NCBI GenBank assembly: GCA_038244055.1
Contig: JBBRTW010000199.1
Location: 1 to 12,217, forward strand
DNA: 12,217 nt
Reading direction: 5' to 3'
Source: DASPKW01 sp038244055
Lineage (GTDB): Bacteria > Planctomycetota > Phycisphaerae > Tepidisphaerales > Tepidisphaeraceae
Part shown: one piece after another, positions 1 to 6,962 of the stretch
Layout of the letters: every line of letters begins with the position of its first letter
Numbering within the stretch: position 1 is the stretch's first letter
Position numbers and translations under genes: made by a program
The notes under the pieces: generated by a model
The model's input: only the letters and a program-made list of their open reading frames with translations
Database searches by the model: none
What the model was told of the DNA's origin: nothing

Positions 1-3
1 CTC

Positions 4-143
4 TGTCTCAAACCCCACCGTGACACGGGCGTCCCGCCCGTGCTGGCGACATGGAGTGGAAAAGGACGCAAATTCGCCGAAGTTTTTAGTTCAATGTTTC
101 CAGCACGGCCGGGACGGCCGTGTCACGGGAAAGCATTGAGACA
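4..143. repeat. Nested inverted-repeat element
   Basis: Two 29-bp arms at 18-46 and 100-128 are reverse complements with two mismatches. Each arm also holds its own perfect hairpin: CACGGGC with GCCCGTG in the left arm, CACGGCC with GGCCGTG in the right. An outer 8-bp pair, TGTCTCAA at 4-11 and TTGAGACA at 136-143, encloses both. The two mismatches in the long arms are compensatory within each small hairpin, so each small palindrome stays perfect. The 53 bp between the arms has no gene I can support. It looks like a dispersed palindromic or MITE/REP-like repeat; no transposase is nearby. The repeat is seen directly, its mobility is not. Confidence 0.75.
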
Positions 144-223
144 AAGCCGATCTCCACCCGTTATAGACCCATCGCCCCGCCGCGTTGCTATAAAATGGAT
201 ATCCGCATCCAGAATGTGTGAAA

Positions 224-763
224 TCAGAGGGAATCGATATGGAAATGGTGCTTGAGGCACCTGGGGCAGTGGAAGACGTAGACGGTCGGGCCTTTGTCCT
301 TATTGAGCGAATCGACCAGGCGGGTGGCCGCCCCGCCGGAGATTTTCATCTCGTGGACGACGTGGCCCATGATGTGGCCTTCGAGCTCGTAGTTTCTCGC
401 GCGGATTTCGGCGATCCCGGCCGGGTAGAGAAACTGGGTCGCATCGCCGCAGCAGGCCGGCCAATGCTCGGTCTGCCAGGCGGCGAAGCCGGGCGTGCGC
501 TGAGTGATCTCTTCAATGGCCGAGTCGGGTGTGCCATCGGCGAAGGCTTCGGTATCGACGAAGGTCGCATCGAATTTCTCGGCCGCCGACCCATCGGCGA
601 TGCACCACGGGCAGATCGATTCATCGAGCTCATCTTCCGCATACACCGGCCCCGCGTAGATGTACCCGCGCTTCTGGCCGCAGGAACGGCATTTCTTGTC
701 GGAGGCGATGACACTGCCGCTGAGGATCGGATCGGGGTGGTAGCGAAACGTGGGCAGGCTCAT
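224..763 (-). CDS. CbrC family (UPF0167) protein
   Basis: A 179-residue protein matching the CbrC/UPF0167 family in length and pattern. The N-terminus reads LPTFRYHPDP, then a GYIYAGPVYA stretch and CPWCIADGSAA at about 51-61. Cysteine pairs at C25/C28, C51/C54, C104/C105 and C166/C169 suggest structural metal binding. In E. coli, CbrC is linked to colicin E2 tolerance and lies in the CreBC regulon; its biochemical role is unknown, so none is assigned here. There is no signal peptide or membrane segment, so it is probably cytoplasmic. The ATG at 763 has a GGAG eight bases upstream (769-772 on the plus strand). It lies 83 bp downstream of the oxidoreductase on the same strand and could be read with it. 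Family call is firm, function is not. Confidence 0.92.
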   Translation of the reverse strand: MSLPTFRYHPDPILSGSVIASDKKCRSCGQKRGYIYAGPVYAEDELDESICPWCIADGSAAEKFDATFVDTEAFADGTPDSAIEEITQRTPGFAAWQTEHWPACCGDATQFLYPAGIAEIRARNYELEGHIMGHVVHEMKISGGAATRLVDSLNKDKGPTVYVFHCPRCLKHHFHIDSL

Positions 764-846
764 CGTGGCTCCGTGGAGAATTTTGGGAGGTACGCGATGA
801 GTAAATTAAAGGGCCGCCCGCGCAACCGCAAATTCATTGAGGTGCT

Positions 847-2307
847 TCAAGCCGACTGCGGGTTGCCCGATGCGGAGCAGGGCGCTGCGGATGGCGTCAA
901 TAGATATCGAAGCACATCCGCGGCCGAGTAGGAGCGCTTGCCGGGCTCCAGGAATCGCGCGACATGCGCGACATCATCGCCCGCCGTCATGATCGGCGGC
1001 TCGATGTCCCCATTGGCGTGAGTCTGCCCGAGGCCGGCCGTCGCCAGCAGGCCATTGCAGAGGCATTTGCGATCGGCCGTGTCGGCCGGGTTACCGCCCT
1101 TGCGAACATAGTCCGCCTCCGGCTCGGCCGGGCAGCGATATCCGATCGAACTATCCTCCCTGCGATAGGCCGCGCGGAGGCCGCCCAGATCGCAAAGCCG
1201 GCTGCGCGCTTCGTAAACCGAGGCCTCCGACAACGTCCCCTCCAGTTGCAGCACCTTGAATGGGAAACCGGTCGGCGAAGCCTTGGGATCGGTGAACACT
1301 TCGACCGCGCTGTCGCACGCCTTATCGATGGCGCGGCGCTTGAGTTCGGGATCCATGCCCGATTCATCGCAGAAGGCGAAGGCCGTTCCCACCTGGATTC
1401 CCACCGCGCCCGCCTGCAGCGCCTCGGCCAGTTTCTCAGGCTCAGCGAAGGACCCGGCCATCCAGAAAGGCAGGCCCAAGTCTTTGATCTTTTCCAGATC
1501 CGGATTATCGCGCGGTCCGTAAATCGGCTCACCGCGCTCGTTCATCTCGTAGGCCCCGCGCGGCGGCGCGTTATGACCACCGGCCGTCGCCAGCTCGACC
1601 ACGAATCCATCCACCTTCCCGCTGGATTTGCGCGCCAGCGCTGTCGCCAGGGTCGCCGAAGAAACGATCGCCAGGAACAGTGGCCGCTTCAGCGCGGGCG
1701 GGTTTTCGCCCATGTACTCGCGCGGATCAAACCGGCTCACGGCATCTTCACCCTCCACCGCTCCCACCAGGTCGATCTTCAACTCCACCGCCTCGCCCCC
1801 GGCCAGCTTATCCAGTATTCCCGGAATCGCCCGCGGAACGCCCGCCCCCATCAGCACATAATCCACCCCCGCCAGCATCGCCCCATAAAGCGATGGCAGG
1901 GTTGGAAACTGAACCTTCTCCAGATTGTTGACCCCAACCAGCCCGGAGTGCCCTTCCTTGGCCAGGAACACCTCAACGAAATTGGCCGCAACGGTCAGTT
2001 CTTCGAGGTCCTTGGGCAGTTGAACCCCGAGCACCTGCGACAGCTTGAAGGGCTGATCGGCCGGTTTGCCGCCGGGAATGTAATAGGTATCGAGCAGGCG
2101 TTTGGTAATGCGCTCGACCGGAAAATGGGCCAGCGCCCGCCGCATGTGCCCATCGAGATCGCCGAGTTGCAGACGCCGAAGGAGAATCACCGACAAGGCG
2201 GTGCCCGACACGACCCCGAGATGGCCCATCTTCGAAACCGCGCGCGCCAATCGCCAGTTGGAAATGTCGATGCCCATGCCGCCTTGAATGATGCGGGGAT
2301 GAGTCAT
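847..2307 (-). CDS. Nitronate monooxygenase-family FMN enzyme
   Basis: A 486-residue protein of the nitronate monooxygenase / 2-nitropropane dioxygenase family, FMN-binding TIM barrels that oxidise alkyl nitronates or, in related branches, carry out other flavin chemistry. It opens with IIQGGMGIDIS at 6-16, the usual first strand and phosphate-side glycines. TAGGHNAPPRG at 241-251 carries the His of the active-site region, and WMAGSFAEPEKL (282-293) followed by GAVGIQVGTAFAFC (300-313) is the FMN-phosphate end of the barrel. It is longer than the roughly 330-residue classical enzymes. The extra C-terminal part has C392, C415 and C417 in a CPAEP...YVRKGG...KCLCNGL pattern that I recall from long actinobacterial and planctomycete homologues. 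The ATG at 2307 places the conserved start correctly, with no clear Shine-Dalgarno. The last 16 residues look unconserved. Exact substrate unknown. Confidence 0.9.
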   Translation of the reverse strand: MTHPRIIQGGMGIDISNWRLARAVSKMGHLGVVSGTALSVILLRRLQLGDLDGHMRRALAHFPVERITKRLLDTYYIPGGKPADQPFKLSQVLGVQLPKDLEELTVAANFVEVFLAKEGHSGLVGVNNLEKVQFPTLPSLYGAMLAGVDYVLMGAGVPRAIPGILDKLAGGEAVELKIDLVGAVEGEDAVSRFDPREYMGENPPALKRPLFLAIVSSATLATALARKSSGKVDGFVVELATAGGHNAPPRGAYEMNERGEPIYGPRDNPDLEKIKDLGLPFWMAGSFAEPEKLAEALQAGAVGIQVGTAFAFCDESGMDPELKRRAIDKACDSAVEVFTDPKASPTGFPFKVLQLEGTLSEASVYEARSRLCDLGGLRAAYRREDSSIGYRCPAEPEADYVRKGGNPADTADRKCLCNGLLATAGLGQTHANGDIEPPIMTAGDDVAHVARFLEPGKRSYSAADVLRYLLTPSAAPCSASGNPQSA

Positions 2308-2533
2308 CAGGCGGGATATCCTGTTTAAGTGAAGCGGGCAATGGCAACACGACTGCCGTGAGCCGATTTGCCGAGTCTACCACATTTCGGCCCGCGAGCC
2401 ATCCTGAGTTTCCCTAGCCCGCCGCCGCAATCGCCCCTTCCAAGGGTGAATACCCCGGTTATTCGCCGGATATCCAACACGTCCCGTTGTGGACCGCGCG
2501 GATGCGAGCCAAGAATTTCAAAAAGTCTCCAAG

Positions 2534-2616
2534 TGCCCTCGATGGGAATCGAACCCATACGACCGTTAGGTCAACGGATTTTAAGTCCGTAGCGTCTGCC
2601 GTTCCGCCACGAGGGC
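2534..2616 (-). tRNA. tRNA-Leu(UAA)
   Basis: Read on the minus strand, the 7-bp acceptor stem pairs GCCCTCG (2616 to 2610) with CGAGGGC (2541 to 2535), and the discriminator A at 2534 fits a leucine tRNA. The anticodon stem ACGGA/TCCGT encloses the loop CTTAAAA, giving anticodon TAA at 2583-2581. A long variable arm of class II type follows, and the T loop reads GGTTCGATTCC. The 3' CCA is not encoded (CTT follows), so it must be added enzymatically. I found no rho-independent terminator; a short run of five Ts lies about 10 bases downstream. Confidence 0.97.
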
Positions 2617-2689
2617 TTTCTGCGATGGGATGGATGATATCGCGGCGACCGGTGCGGGAAAAGGCGGCGGGAGCAATGCGGCCGATGGG

Positions 2690-2752
2690 CTTGCTTCTTC
2701 TCGCTTCTCACTTCCCGCTTCTCACTTCCCGCTTCTCACTTCCCGCTTCCAC
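2690..2752. repeat. Heptamer tandem array (CTTCTCA/CTTCCCG)
   Basis: Three perfect copies of the 14-mer CTTCTCACTTCCCG fill 2704-2745. Each copy is two 7-bp units. Degenerate units in the same 7-bp phase continue on both sides (CTTGCTT and CTTCTCG before, CTTCCAC after), making nine heptamers. There are no spacers, so this is not a CRISPR. It lies between tRNA-Leu and the MFS gene, where I see no ORF with coding character. Confidence 0.9.
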
Positions 2753-2763
2753 TACACCTGGCC

Positions 2764-2823
2764 CATTTGACATTTGACATTGCTCCGCTGAATTAGCCGA
2801 AAGGGTCAGGGGTCAGGAGGTCA
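2764..2823. repeat. Short heptamer runs (CATTTGA, GGGTCAG)
   Basis: CATTTGA occurs twice in tandem at 2764-2777, followed by a partial third copy. GGGTCAG occurs twice at 2803-2816, followed by GAGGTCA. A further CATTTGA-like piece (ATTTGACATTTAAC) lies at 2921-2934. The first run contains two perfect TTGACA hexamers (2767-2772, 2774-2779), but no matching -10 box follows at 16-18 bp, so I do not call a promoter. Confidence 0.7.
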
Positions 2824-2906
2824 CGAGCCGGGGAACGATTATCAGCGTATGAGGCATTCCTGGTGGCCGGCTCCTGACCCTGAGGTGTGTTGACCCTGAC
2901 GTGTGA
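2803..2906. repeat. Inverted repeat plus 16-bp tandem duplication
   Basis: GGGTCAGGAG at 2810-2819 is perfectly inverted as CTCCTGACCC at 2871-2880. A second pair, GAGCCGG at 2825-2831 and CCGGCTC at 2867-2873, partly overlaps it. Right beside this, a 16-bp unit beginning TGACCCTGA occurs twice in tandem at 2875-2890 and 2891-2906, with two differences. The second copy overlaps the upstream GTG of the long reading frame of the MFS gene, a reason to doubt that start. Confidence 0.75.
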
Positions 2907-2958
2907 ATTTCACCAGAGCAATTTGACATTTAACTTTTGCCATCTTACCTCCCTCTGC

Positions 2959-4206
2959 GTGCCCGCCGCCCCACTGTCCTCTTCCACCAAACCTCAGTAC
3001 GCCCTCTCCTATGCCGTCCTCGGGTCGGTCGTGCCGTTCATCTCCATCTTCCTGGCCGACCGGGGGCTGTCTAAAACCGAGATCGGGTATGTCATTGGGC
3101 TGTCGTCGCTGGGGATTGTCCTCACGCCGATCATCGTGACGCTGCTGGCCGATACGGCGTTCGCGGGGCGGCTTTTGATGGCATTTTTGTTCGCGCTGGC
3201 GGGGCTGTTCGCGGCGATGCTGATCCCCTGGAAGGGTTTCTGGCCGGTGCTGATCATCTACTCGCTGCACTCTTTCTCGCTGCAGGCGATCTTCCCGCTA
3301 CAGGATGGGATCCATTTCGCGGCGCAGTCGGTTCGCAAATCTCGTGGGCTTTCGGAAGTGCCGTATCAGGCGGCGCGGATGTGGGGGTCGGTGGGCTACA
3401 TCGTCCCCATGCTGCTTCTCTGGTTCATCCTGCACCAGGGCGGGCCGATGACCGCCACGCTTTATGTGGCGGCCGGGTGCTCCATCGCCGGGACGCTCTA
3501 CGCGCTCTTCCTGCTCCCGCGCACGCCGCCGCCCAGCCGCGCGGAATCGCACAGCCGCCTGCCCACCGCCGCGGCGGCGCGGGCGATCTGCGAGCCGCAT
3601 GTGCTGATTTTCTGCATCGCGATGTTCCTGGTCCACTTCGCGGCGGCCGCTTATTACTATGGATATCCGCTGCATCTGGTCGATCGATCGGGCCTGAAGA
3701 AGGAGTGGGTCGGCCCGGTGACGGCCATCGGCACCACGCTCGAACTCGCTTACATCCTGGGCTTCGGCTGGCTGTGCAAACGCTTCACGCTGCGCCGGCT
3801 GATGTACGCCGGCACGTTCATCACGGCCGTGCGGCTTTTTATCCTCGCGCAGTACCCCGGCCTCTGGATCGCCATGGCCAGCCAGGGCATCCACGGGCTG
3901 ACGGTGATCGTCATCCACATCGCCCCGCCAATCTTCTTGAACAACCATGCCACCGACCGCTACCGAAATTCCATCCAGGGCCTGTACACGATGGCCTTCG
4001 CGGGAGCGGGGCGGGTGCTGGGATCGTTCCTGACCGGGTATCTGGCCGAGAAAAGTCTGGCGCTGGCGTTTAATGTGTCGGGAGTGATCTGCCTGGTGGG
4101 GACGGGGATGTTTTTCTTTGCGTTTCGGGAGAAGCATGCCGCCCCATCCAAAGACCCGCATGCCCAAACTCCGAATCCCCAACCGGCGGGCGATCCGATC
4201 CTCTAA
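2959..4206 (+). CDS. MFS transporter (MFS_1_like/LacY-type)
   Basis: A major facilitator superfamily permease, about 415 residues from the GTG at 2959. About twelve hydrophobic segments can be traced, starting with YALSYAVLGSVVPFISIFL and ending with VSGVICLVGTGMFFFAF, with a polar linker (RTPPPSRAESHSRLP) between the two six-helix halves. RGLSKTEIGYVIGLSSLGIV after helix 1 and LLADT after helix 2 recall the MFS_1_like branch (LacY, nucleoside symporter and HsrA-like proteins), so proton-coupled solute uptake or efflux is likely; the substrate cannot be read. The frame stays open upstream to a GTG at 2887, but that stretch is repeat-rich and not protein-like, so I prefer 2959. Neither start has a good Shine-Dalgarno and no in-frame ATG occurs before helix 3. 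Nothing nearby indicates a pathway. Confidence 0.88.
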   Translation: MPAAPLSSSTKPQYALSYAVLGSVVPFISIFLADRGLSKTEIGYVIGLSSLGIVLTPIIVTLLADTAFAGRLLMAFLFALAGLFAAMLIPWKGFWPVLIIYSLHSFSLQAIFPLQDGIHFAAQSVRKSRGLSEVPYQAARMWGSVGYIVPMLLLWFILHQGGPMTATLYVAAGCSIAGTLYALFLLPRTPPPSRAESHSRLPTAAAARAICEPHVLIFCIAMFLVHFAAAAYYYGYPLHLVDRSGLKKEWVGPVTAIGTTLELAYILGFGWLCKRFTLRRLMYAGTFITAVRLFILAQYPGLWIAMASQGIHGLTVIVIHIAPPIFLNNHATDRYRNSIQGLYTMAFAGAGRVLGSFLTGYLAEKSLALAFNVSGVICLVGTGMFFFAFREKHAAPSKDPHAQTPNPQPAGDPIL

Positions 4207-4249
4207 TGCGATGGCGCTCATCGACTGTATCTTCGCCCATCAACATCGA

Positions 4250-4255
4250 TATAAT
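4250..4255 (+). promoter_or_regulatory. Candidate -10 box (TATAAT)
   Basis: A perfect TATAAT lies 46 bp before the ATG at 4302, implying transcription from about 4262 and a 40-nt leader. No good -35 hexamer sits 16-18 bp upstream; TCGACT at 4221-4226 is too far. A small hairpin (GCGGC / GCCGC) lies in the leader between 4265 and 4290. In GC-rich DNA a perfect TATAAT at this position is suggestive but not proof. Confidence 0.45.
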
Positions 4256-4301
4256 AGACGGCGCACGGCGGCAAGATTCGCCGCTCTGAATTCACAATCC
4301 C

Positions 4302-5147
4302 ATGCTCCCGTCTCCCAATCTTATCTCTCTCCAATACGCCCCCGCCCCCCGCGGCCTCCGCGCCATCCATTGGAAACGCTGGGCCATCCTCCTCGCCATC
4401 GCCGCCTCCCTGAGTTTCGCCGCCGCCCGCATTGTCCCCCGCGCCTGCGACTATTTTCGCGCGGTCGCCAGCGAGCGCGCTGCCTTGCGGGCGTGCATGG
4501 AGTATACGCGTTCACCCGGGCAGTTGGTTTTCGATGAATCGGTTCACCGCCGAAGCGTTGCTCTGTATTATTCCGGCAAGGCATCCGGGCACGATTCGCC
4601 AGCCTACCGATCATCCCGCGAAAATCCGTATTCAACCAAACCGGAGCCAGGCGAAAGCTGGGACCTGCTCTCGATGCCAAATGCGTGGCGGGAGAAGCTC
4701 GATGCACAGTTCCAACAGCATCGGGTACTCAACTCCAACGCCGTCCGCTGCGGCCATGGTTTAAACGTCCATACCCCCTGGGTCGACCATGACACCGGCC
4801 ACACCGAAGATGAGCGATGCTCTGTCCTCCTGTTTATGCACGAGCGTCAATCGCCCTCTGGGTTAAATCGACTCACCATGGTTACCTTCGACGCGCCGGC
4901 ATTCCTCTGTGACCAGCCGCGTCCGTTTCGCGTTTTCGCCAACGCCGAAGGCCTCGGTTCATGGGTGGCCTGCGCCAACTTCGCCCCGCCCCCCGACCAG
5001 CCCGTCCGCCTCTATGCCGGCCAGCCTGACCCCATCGACCCCGCCCGCTTCACAATCCCCGTCAAAATCGGCGACGCCGATTCGCTCATCGAAGGCCGCC
5101 TGTGCGATGATGAAACCATCACCCTTACCTGGCGAGAAAAGGCATAG
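4302..5147 (+). CDS. Hypothetical single-pass membrane-anchored protein
   Basis: A 281-residue protein I do not recognise. Residues 25-45 (KRWAILLAIAASLSFAAARIV) form one membrane segment after a short, positively charged N-terminus. The remaining 235 residues, polar with Trp, His and several Cys, should lie outside the cytoplasm. The C-terminal half contains short beta-prone stretches (LTMVTFDAPAFLC, FTIPVKIGDADSLIEGRLC, ETITLTW), consistent with a compact extracytoplasmic beta domain. No enzymatic motif, lipobox or repeat is visible. The gene is 95 bp after the MFS transporter on the same strand, but has its own TATAAT. The ATG has no clear Shine-Dalgarno. It is real by its sustained protein-like composition and anchor, but it may be lineage-specific. 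Confidence 0.78.
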   Translation: MLPSPNLISLQYAPAPRGLRAIHWKRWAILLAIAASLSFAAARIVPRACDYFRAVASERAALRACMEYTRSPGQLVFDESVHRRSVALYYSGKASGHDSPAYRSSRENPYSTKPEPGESWDLLSMPNAWREKLDAQFQQHRVLNSNAVRCGHGLNVHTPWVDHDTGHTEDERCSVLLFMHERQSPSGLNRLTMVTFDAPAFLCDQPRPFRVFANAEGLGSWVACANFAPPPDQPVRLYAGQPDPIDPARFTIPVKIGDADSLIEGRLCDDETITLTWREKA

Positions 5148-5164
5148 AGAGATGATGGAGATAA

Positions 5165-5611
5165 CTACTCAAGTTTTTCGTTTTTCCTTACTTCCACCAT
5201 CGCGCACCGATCCTCCACGAACCAAATCCCCGCCTCCTTTGCCACCGCGCGCGCTTCGGCGCTGATGATTCCGGATTGCAGCCAGATTCCCGTAGCGCCG
5301 GCCGCCACGGCTTGCCTTGCAACGTCCGCGCAGAACTCCGGGCGGCGAAACACCAGCACCATCTCCAGTGGCCCCGGCGCCTCCGCCAGCGTCCGATAAC
5401 TCAGGCGCCCCAGCACGCTCGGATGCATTGGATTCACGGGCGTCACTTCATACCCATGCTCCATCAGATAGGCCACCACATAATTCCCGGCCCTGGATTC
5501 ATCGTTGCTCGCGCCGACAACGGCGATCCGGCGCATCGCCAGCATTGCGGGGATGGCCTGATCTTCCGATGCTTCCAGCGGGCCGGGCAATGGGCAGGAT
5601 GGGTTGGGCAT
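5165..5611 (-). CDS. CoA-binding (YccU-type) domain protein
   Basis: A 148-residue protein of the CoA_binding_2 family, a Rossmann fold related to the CoA-binding domain of succinyl-CoA synthetase alpha. The fold starts at MRRIAVVGASNDESRAG (26-42), with the nucleotide-binding glycine turn, followed by YLMEHGYEVTPVNP (48-61), a FRR segment near 88-90, ATGIWLQSGI (106-115) and GIWFVEDRCAMVE (128-140). These match the conserved blocks of the YccU-type proteins. Members bind CoA derivatives, but the cellular role is unclear. The first 22 residues are not typical; ATGs at residues 23 and 26 are alternative starts and none has a Shine-Dalgarno. The gene ends 17 bp from the stop of the convergent upstream gene, with no terminator hairpin between them. 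Confidence 0.88.
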   Translation of the reverse strand: MPNPSCPLPGPLEASEDQAIPAMLAMRRIAVVGASNDESRAGNYVVAYLMEHGYEVTPVNPMHPSVLGRLSYRTLAEAPGPLEMVLVFRRPEFCADVARQAVAAGATGIWLQSGIISAEARAVAKEAGIWFVEDRCAMVEVRKNEKLE

Positions 5612-5619
5612 ATGGAATA

Positions 5620-5654
5620 GTAGGCGGTAGGCGGTAAGCAGTAGGCGGTAGGCA
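5620..5654. repeat. Heptamer array (GTAGGCG-type), left arm
   Basis: Five 7-bp units in strict phase, of type GTAGGCG with GTAAGCA and GTAGGCA variants. The array begins nine bases upstream of the CoA-binding protein's ATG. Its reverse complement resembles the array just before the DnaJ-type gene (5834-5868), so the two could pair as opposed arms about 180 bp apart. Confidence 0.85.
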
Positions 5655-5676
5655 GAAAGGACGACGATCGTATCAT

Positions 5677-5731
5677 TTCATCCTTCATCCTTCATCCTTC
5701 ATCCTTCAGACCCCTACCCTCTACCCCCTCC
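5677..5731. repeat. Heptamer arrays TTCATCC and CCCCTAC
   Basis: Four perfect TTCATCC units fill 5677-5704, followed by a partial TTCA. Seven bases later, three units CCCCTAC, CCTCTAC and CCCCTCC occupy 5711-5731. The two runs differ in sequence but share the 7-bp period. No coding potential is apparent. Confidence 0.85.
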
Positions 5732-5833
5732 CCCGGCTATGATCCTTTTGGGACTTCTGTCGTATAACCGAGACCGGCCTCCCAGCCGATAAGAACTACA
5801 GCACGAACAAGATAAGGCAAACCGGTCATGTCC

Positions 5834-5868
5834 CTCTGCCTTCCGCCTACTGCCTTCTGCCTACTACT
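5834..5868. repeat. Heptamer array before the DnaJ-type gene
   Basis: Five 7-bp units (CTCTGCC, TTCCGCC, TACTGCC, TTCTGCC, TACTACT) run to three bases before the ATG at 5872, where a ribosome binding site would normally be. The run is pyrimidine-rich on the plus strand, so no Shine-Dalgarno is possible there. It is an inverted relative of the array at 5620-5654. Confidence 0.8.
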
Positions 5869-5871
5869 CCA

Positions 5872-6894
5872 ATGGCCAAGCGCGACTTTTACGAAATCCT
5901 CGGCGTGTCCAAAAACGCCAGCGCCGATGAAATCAAAAAGGCGCATCGCAAGCTCGTCCGCCAGTTTCATCCGGATGTGAATAAGAACAATCCGCAGGCC
6001 GAGGCGAAGTTCAAAGAGGCCCAGGAAGCGTACGACGTTCTTTCGGACGAGAAGAAAAAGGCCAACTACGACCAGTTTGGACACGCCGAATCCCCGCAAG
6101 GCTTCGGCGGCGCGCCGGGTGGCGTGGATCCCTTCGAATTTCTCCGCCGCCAGCAGGCGGCCGGCGGGGGGCGCGGCTCGCGCGGGCCGGCCGGGCAGCG
6201 CAACTGGCGGCCAGCGCCCAATGTCTCGGTGGAGGATTTCGAGACCGGCGGGGCGGATGGGCAGTTCGCCGACATCTTCGATCAGTTCTTCGGCAAGGGC
6301 GGCGCGGCCGCCCCCGGCGCATCGGGCGCGCGCTCGCGTCGAACCCACACACCGCGCGGAGAAGACATCGAATACCCCGTCACGCTCACCTTCGCGCAGG
6401 CCGCGCGGGGGATGACCCTGCCGCTGCAAATTTCCCGCGATGGGAAGATCGAAACCATCGAAGTGAAAATTCCGGCCGGCGTCAAAGACGGCTCGCGCAT
6501 CCGCCTCAAAGGCCAGGGCCAGCAGGTCAACGGCGAGCCGGGCGATCTCTTCATCGTCACGCGCGTGCTGGCGCATCCGTATTTCCGGCGCGAGGGGGTG
6601 GCGCTGGATATCTATCTCGATCTGCCGGTTTCCATGTACGAAGCGATGCTGGGAACGAAGGTGGAAGTGCCGACGCTGGATGGCCAGGTGACGATCTCCG
6701 TGCCGGCCGGCACGAGCAGCGGGGCGAAACTGCGGATCAAGGAGCGCGGAATTCACAGGGGCGCGGAAAAGGGCGACCAGTATTGCGTGATTAAAGTATT
6801 GGTGCCCAAGCATCTGGACGCGGAATCGAAGGAGCACCTGGCGAAGATTCAGGAGAAGCATTCGATTGAGGCGCGCAGGGATGTGAATTGGTAA
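5872..6894 (+). CDS. DnaJ/CbpA-type co-chaperone, no zinc finger
   Basis: A 340-residue J-domain co-chaperone that should stimulate the ATPase of a DnaK partner and hand it unfolded substrates in the cytoplasm. The J domain covers residues 1-70, with the essential HPD at 33-35 between helices II and III. A Gly/Phe-rich linker (72-100) and a longer Gly/Ala/Arg linker follow. The C-terminal substrate-binding beta domains start near GEDIEYPVTLTFAQAARG (163-180), including IKGQG-like RLKGQGQ (211-217) and the second barrel from about 240. The four CxxCxGxG zinc repeats of DnaJ are absent and only one cysteine (C305) is present, so this is a type II (CbpA-like) protein. Start ATG gives the canonical MAKRDFYEILGV. 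No Shine-Dalgarno, no CIRCE operator seen, and no dnaK or grpE adjacent. Confidence 0.95.
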   Translation: MAKRDFYEILGVSKNASADEIKKAHRKLVRQFHPDVNKNNPQAEAKFKEAQEAYDVLSDEKKKANYDQFGHAESPQGFGGAPGGVDPFEFLRRQQAAGGGRGSRGPAGQRNWRPAPNVSVEDFETGGADGQFADIFDQFFGKGGAAAPGASGARSRRTHTPRGEDIEYPVTLTFAQAARGMTLPLQISRDGKIETIEVKIPAGVKDGSRIRLKGQGQQVNGEPGDLFIVTRVLAHPYFRREGVALDIYLDLPVSMYEAMLGTKVEVPTLDGQVTISVPAGTSSGAKLRIKERGIHRGAEKGDQYCVIKVLVPKHLDAESKEHLAKIQEKHSIEARRDVNW

Positions 6895-6962
6895 AGACCG
6901 CCAATTAAGGCCCTTCCGCTCTAGCTGCAAAGAATCTTGCTTCGAACGTCGAGGCCACACGC

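Noticed and set aside
797..931. 44-codon plus-strand frame beginning with a good GGAGG six bases before ATG
   Set aside because: Most of it is antisense to the oxidoreductase C-terminus and the translation has no recognisable pattern. The Shine-Dalgarno match is the one attractive point, so ribosome profiling could revive it.
964..2328. 454-codon open frame antisense to the oxidoreductase
   Set aside because: High third-position GC opens the opposite strand. The translation is Arg/His/Gln-rich low-complexity sequence and the minus-strand gene has clear family motifs.
2690..2752. Repeat cluster considered as a CRISPR array
   Set aside because: Units are 7 or 14 bp and directly adjacent, with no spacers and no cas genes.
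2767..2779. Two perfect TTGACA hexamers as -35 boxes for the transporter
   Set aside because: They arise from the CATTTGA heptamer repeat and no reasonable -10 follows at normal spacing.
196..3668. GGATATCC occurring four times (about 197, 2313, 2470, 3660)
   Set aside because: More than chance for an 8-mer, but one copy is inside a gene, the contexts differ, and GATATC is generally common in this window, so composition is the simpler explanation.
3298..4221. 307-codon minus-strand frame over the MFS transporter
   Set aside because: Arg/Gly/Asp-rich shadow with no domain; the plus strand encodes twelve membrane helices.
5737..6960. 407-codon minus-strand frame over the DnaJ-type gene
   Set aside because: Arg-rich mirror translation; the plus strand has a J domain with HPD and C-terminal barrels.
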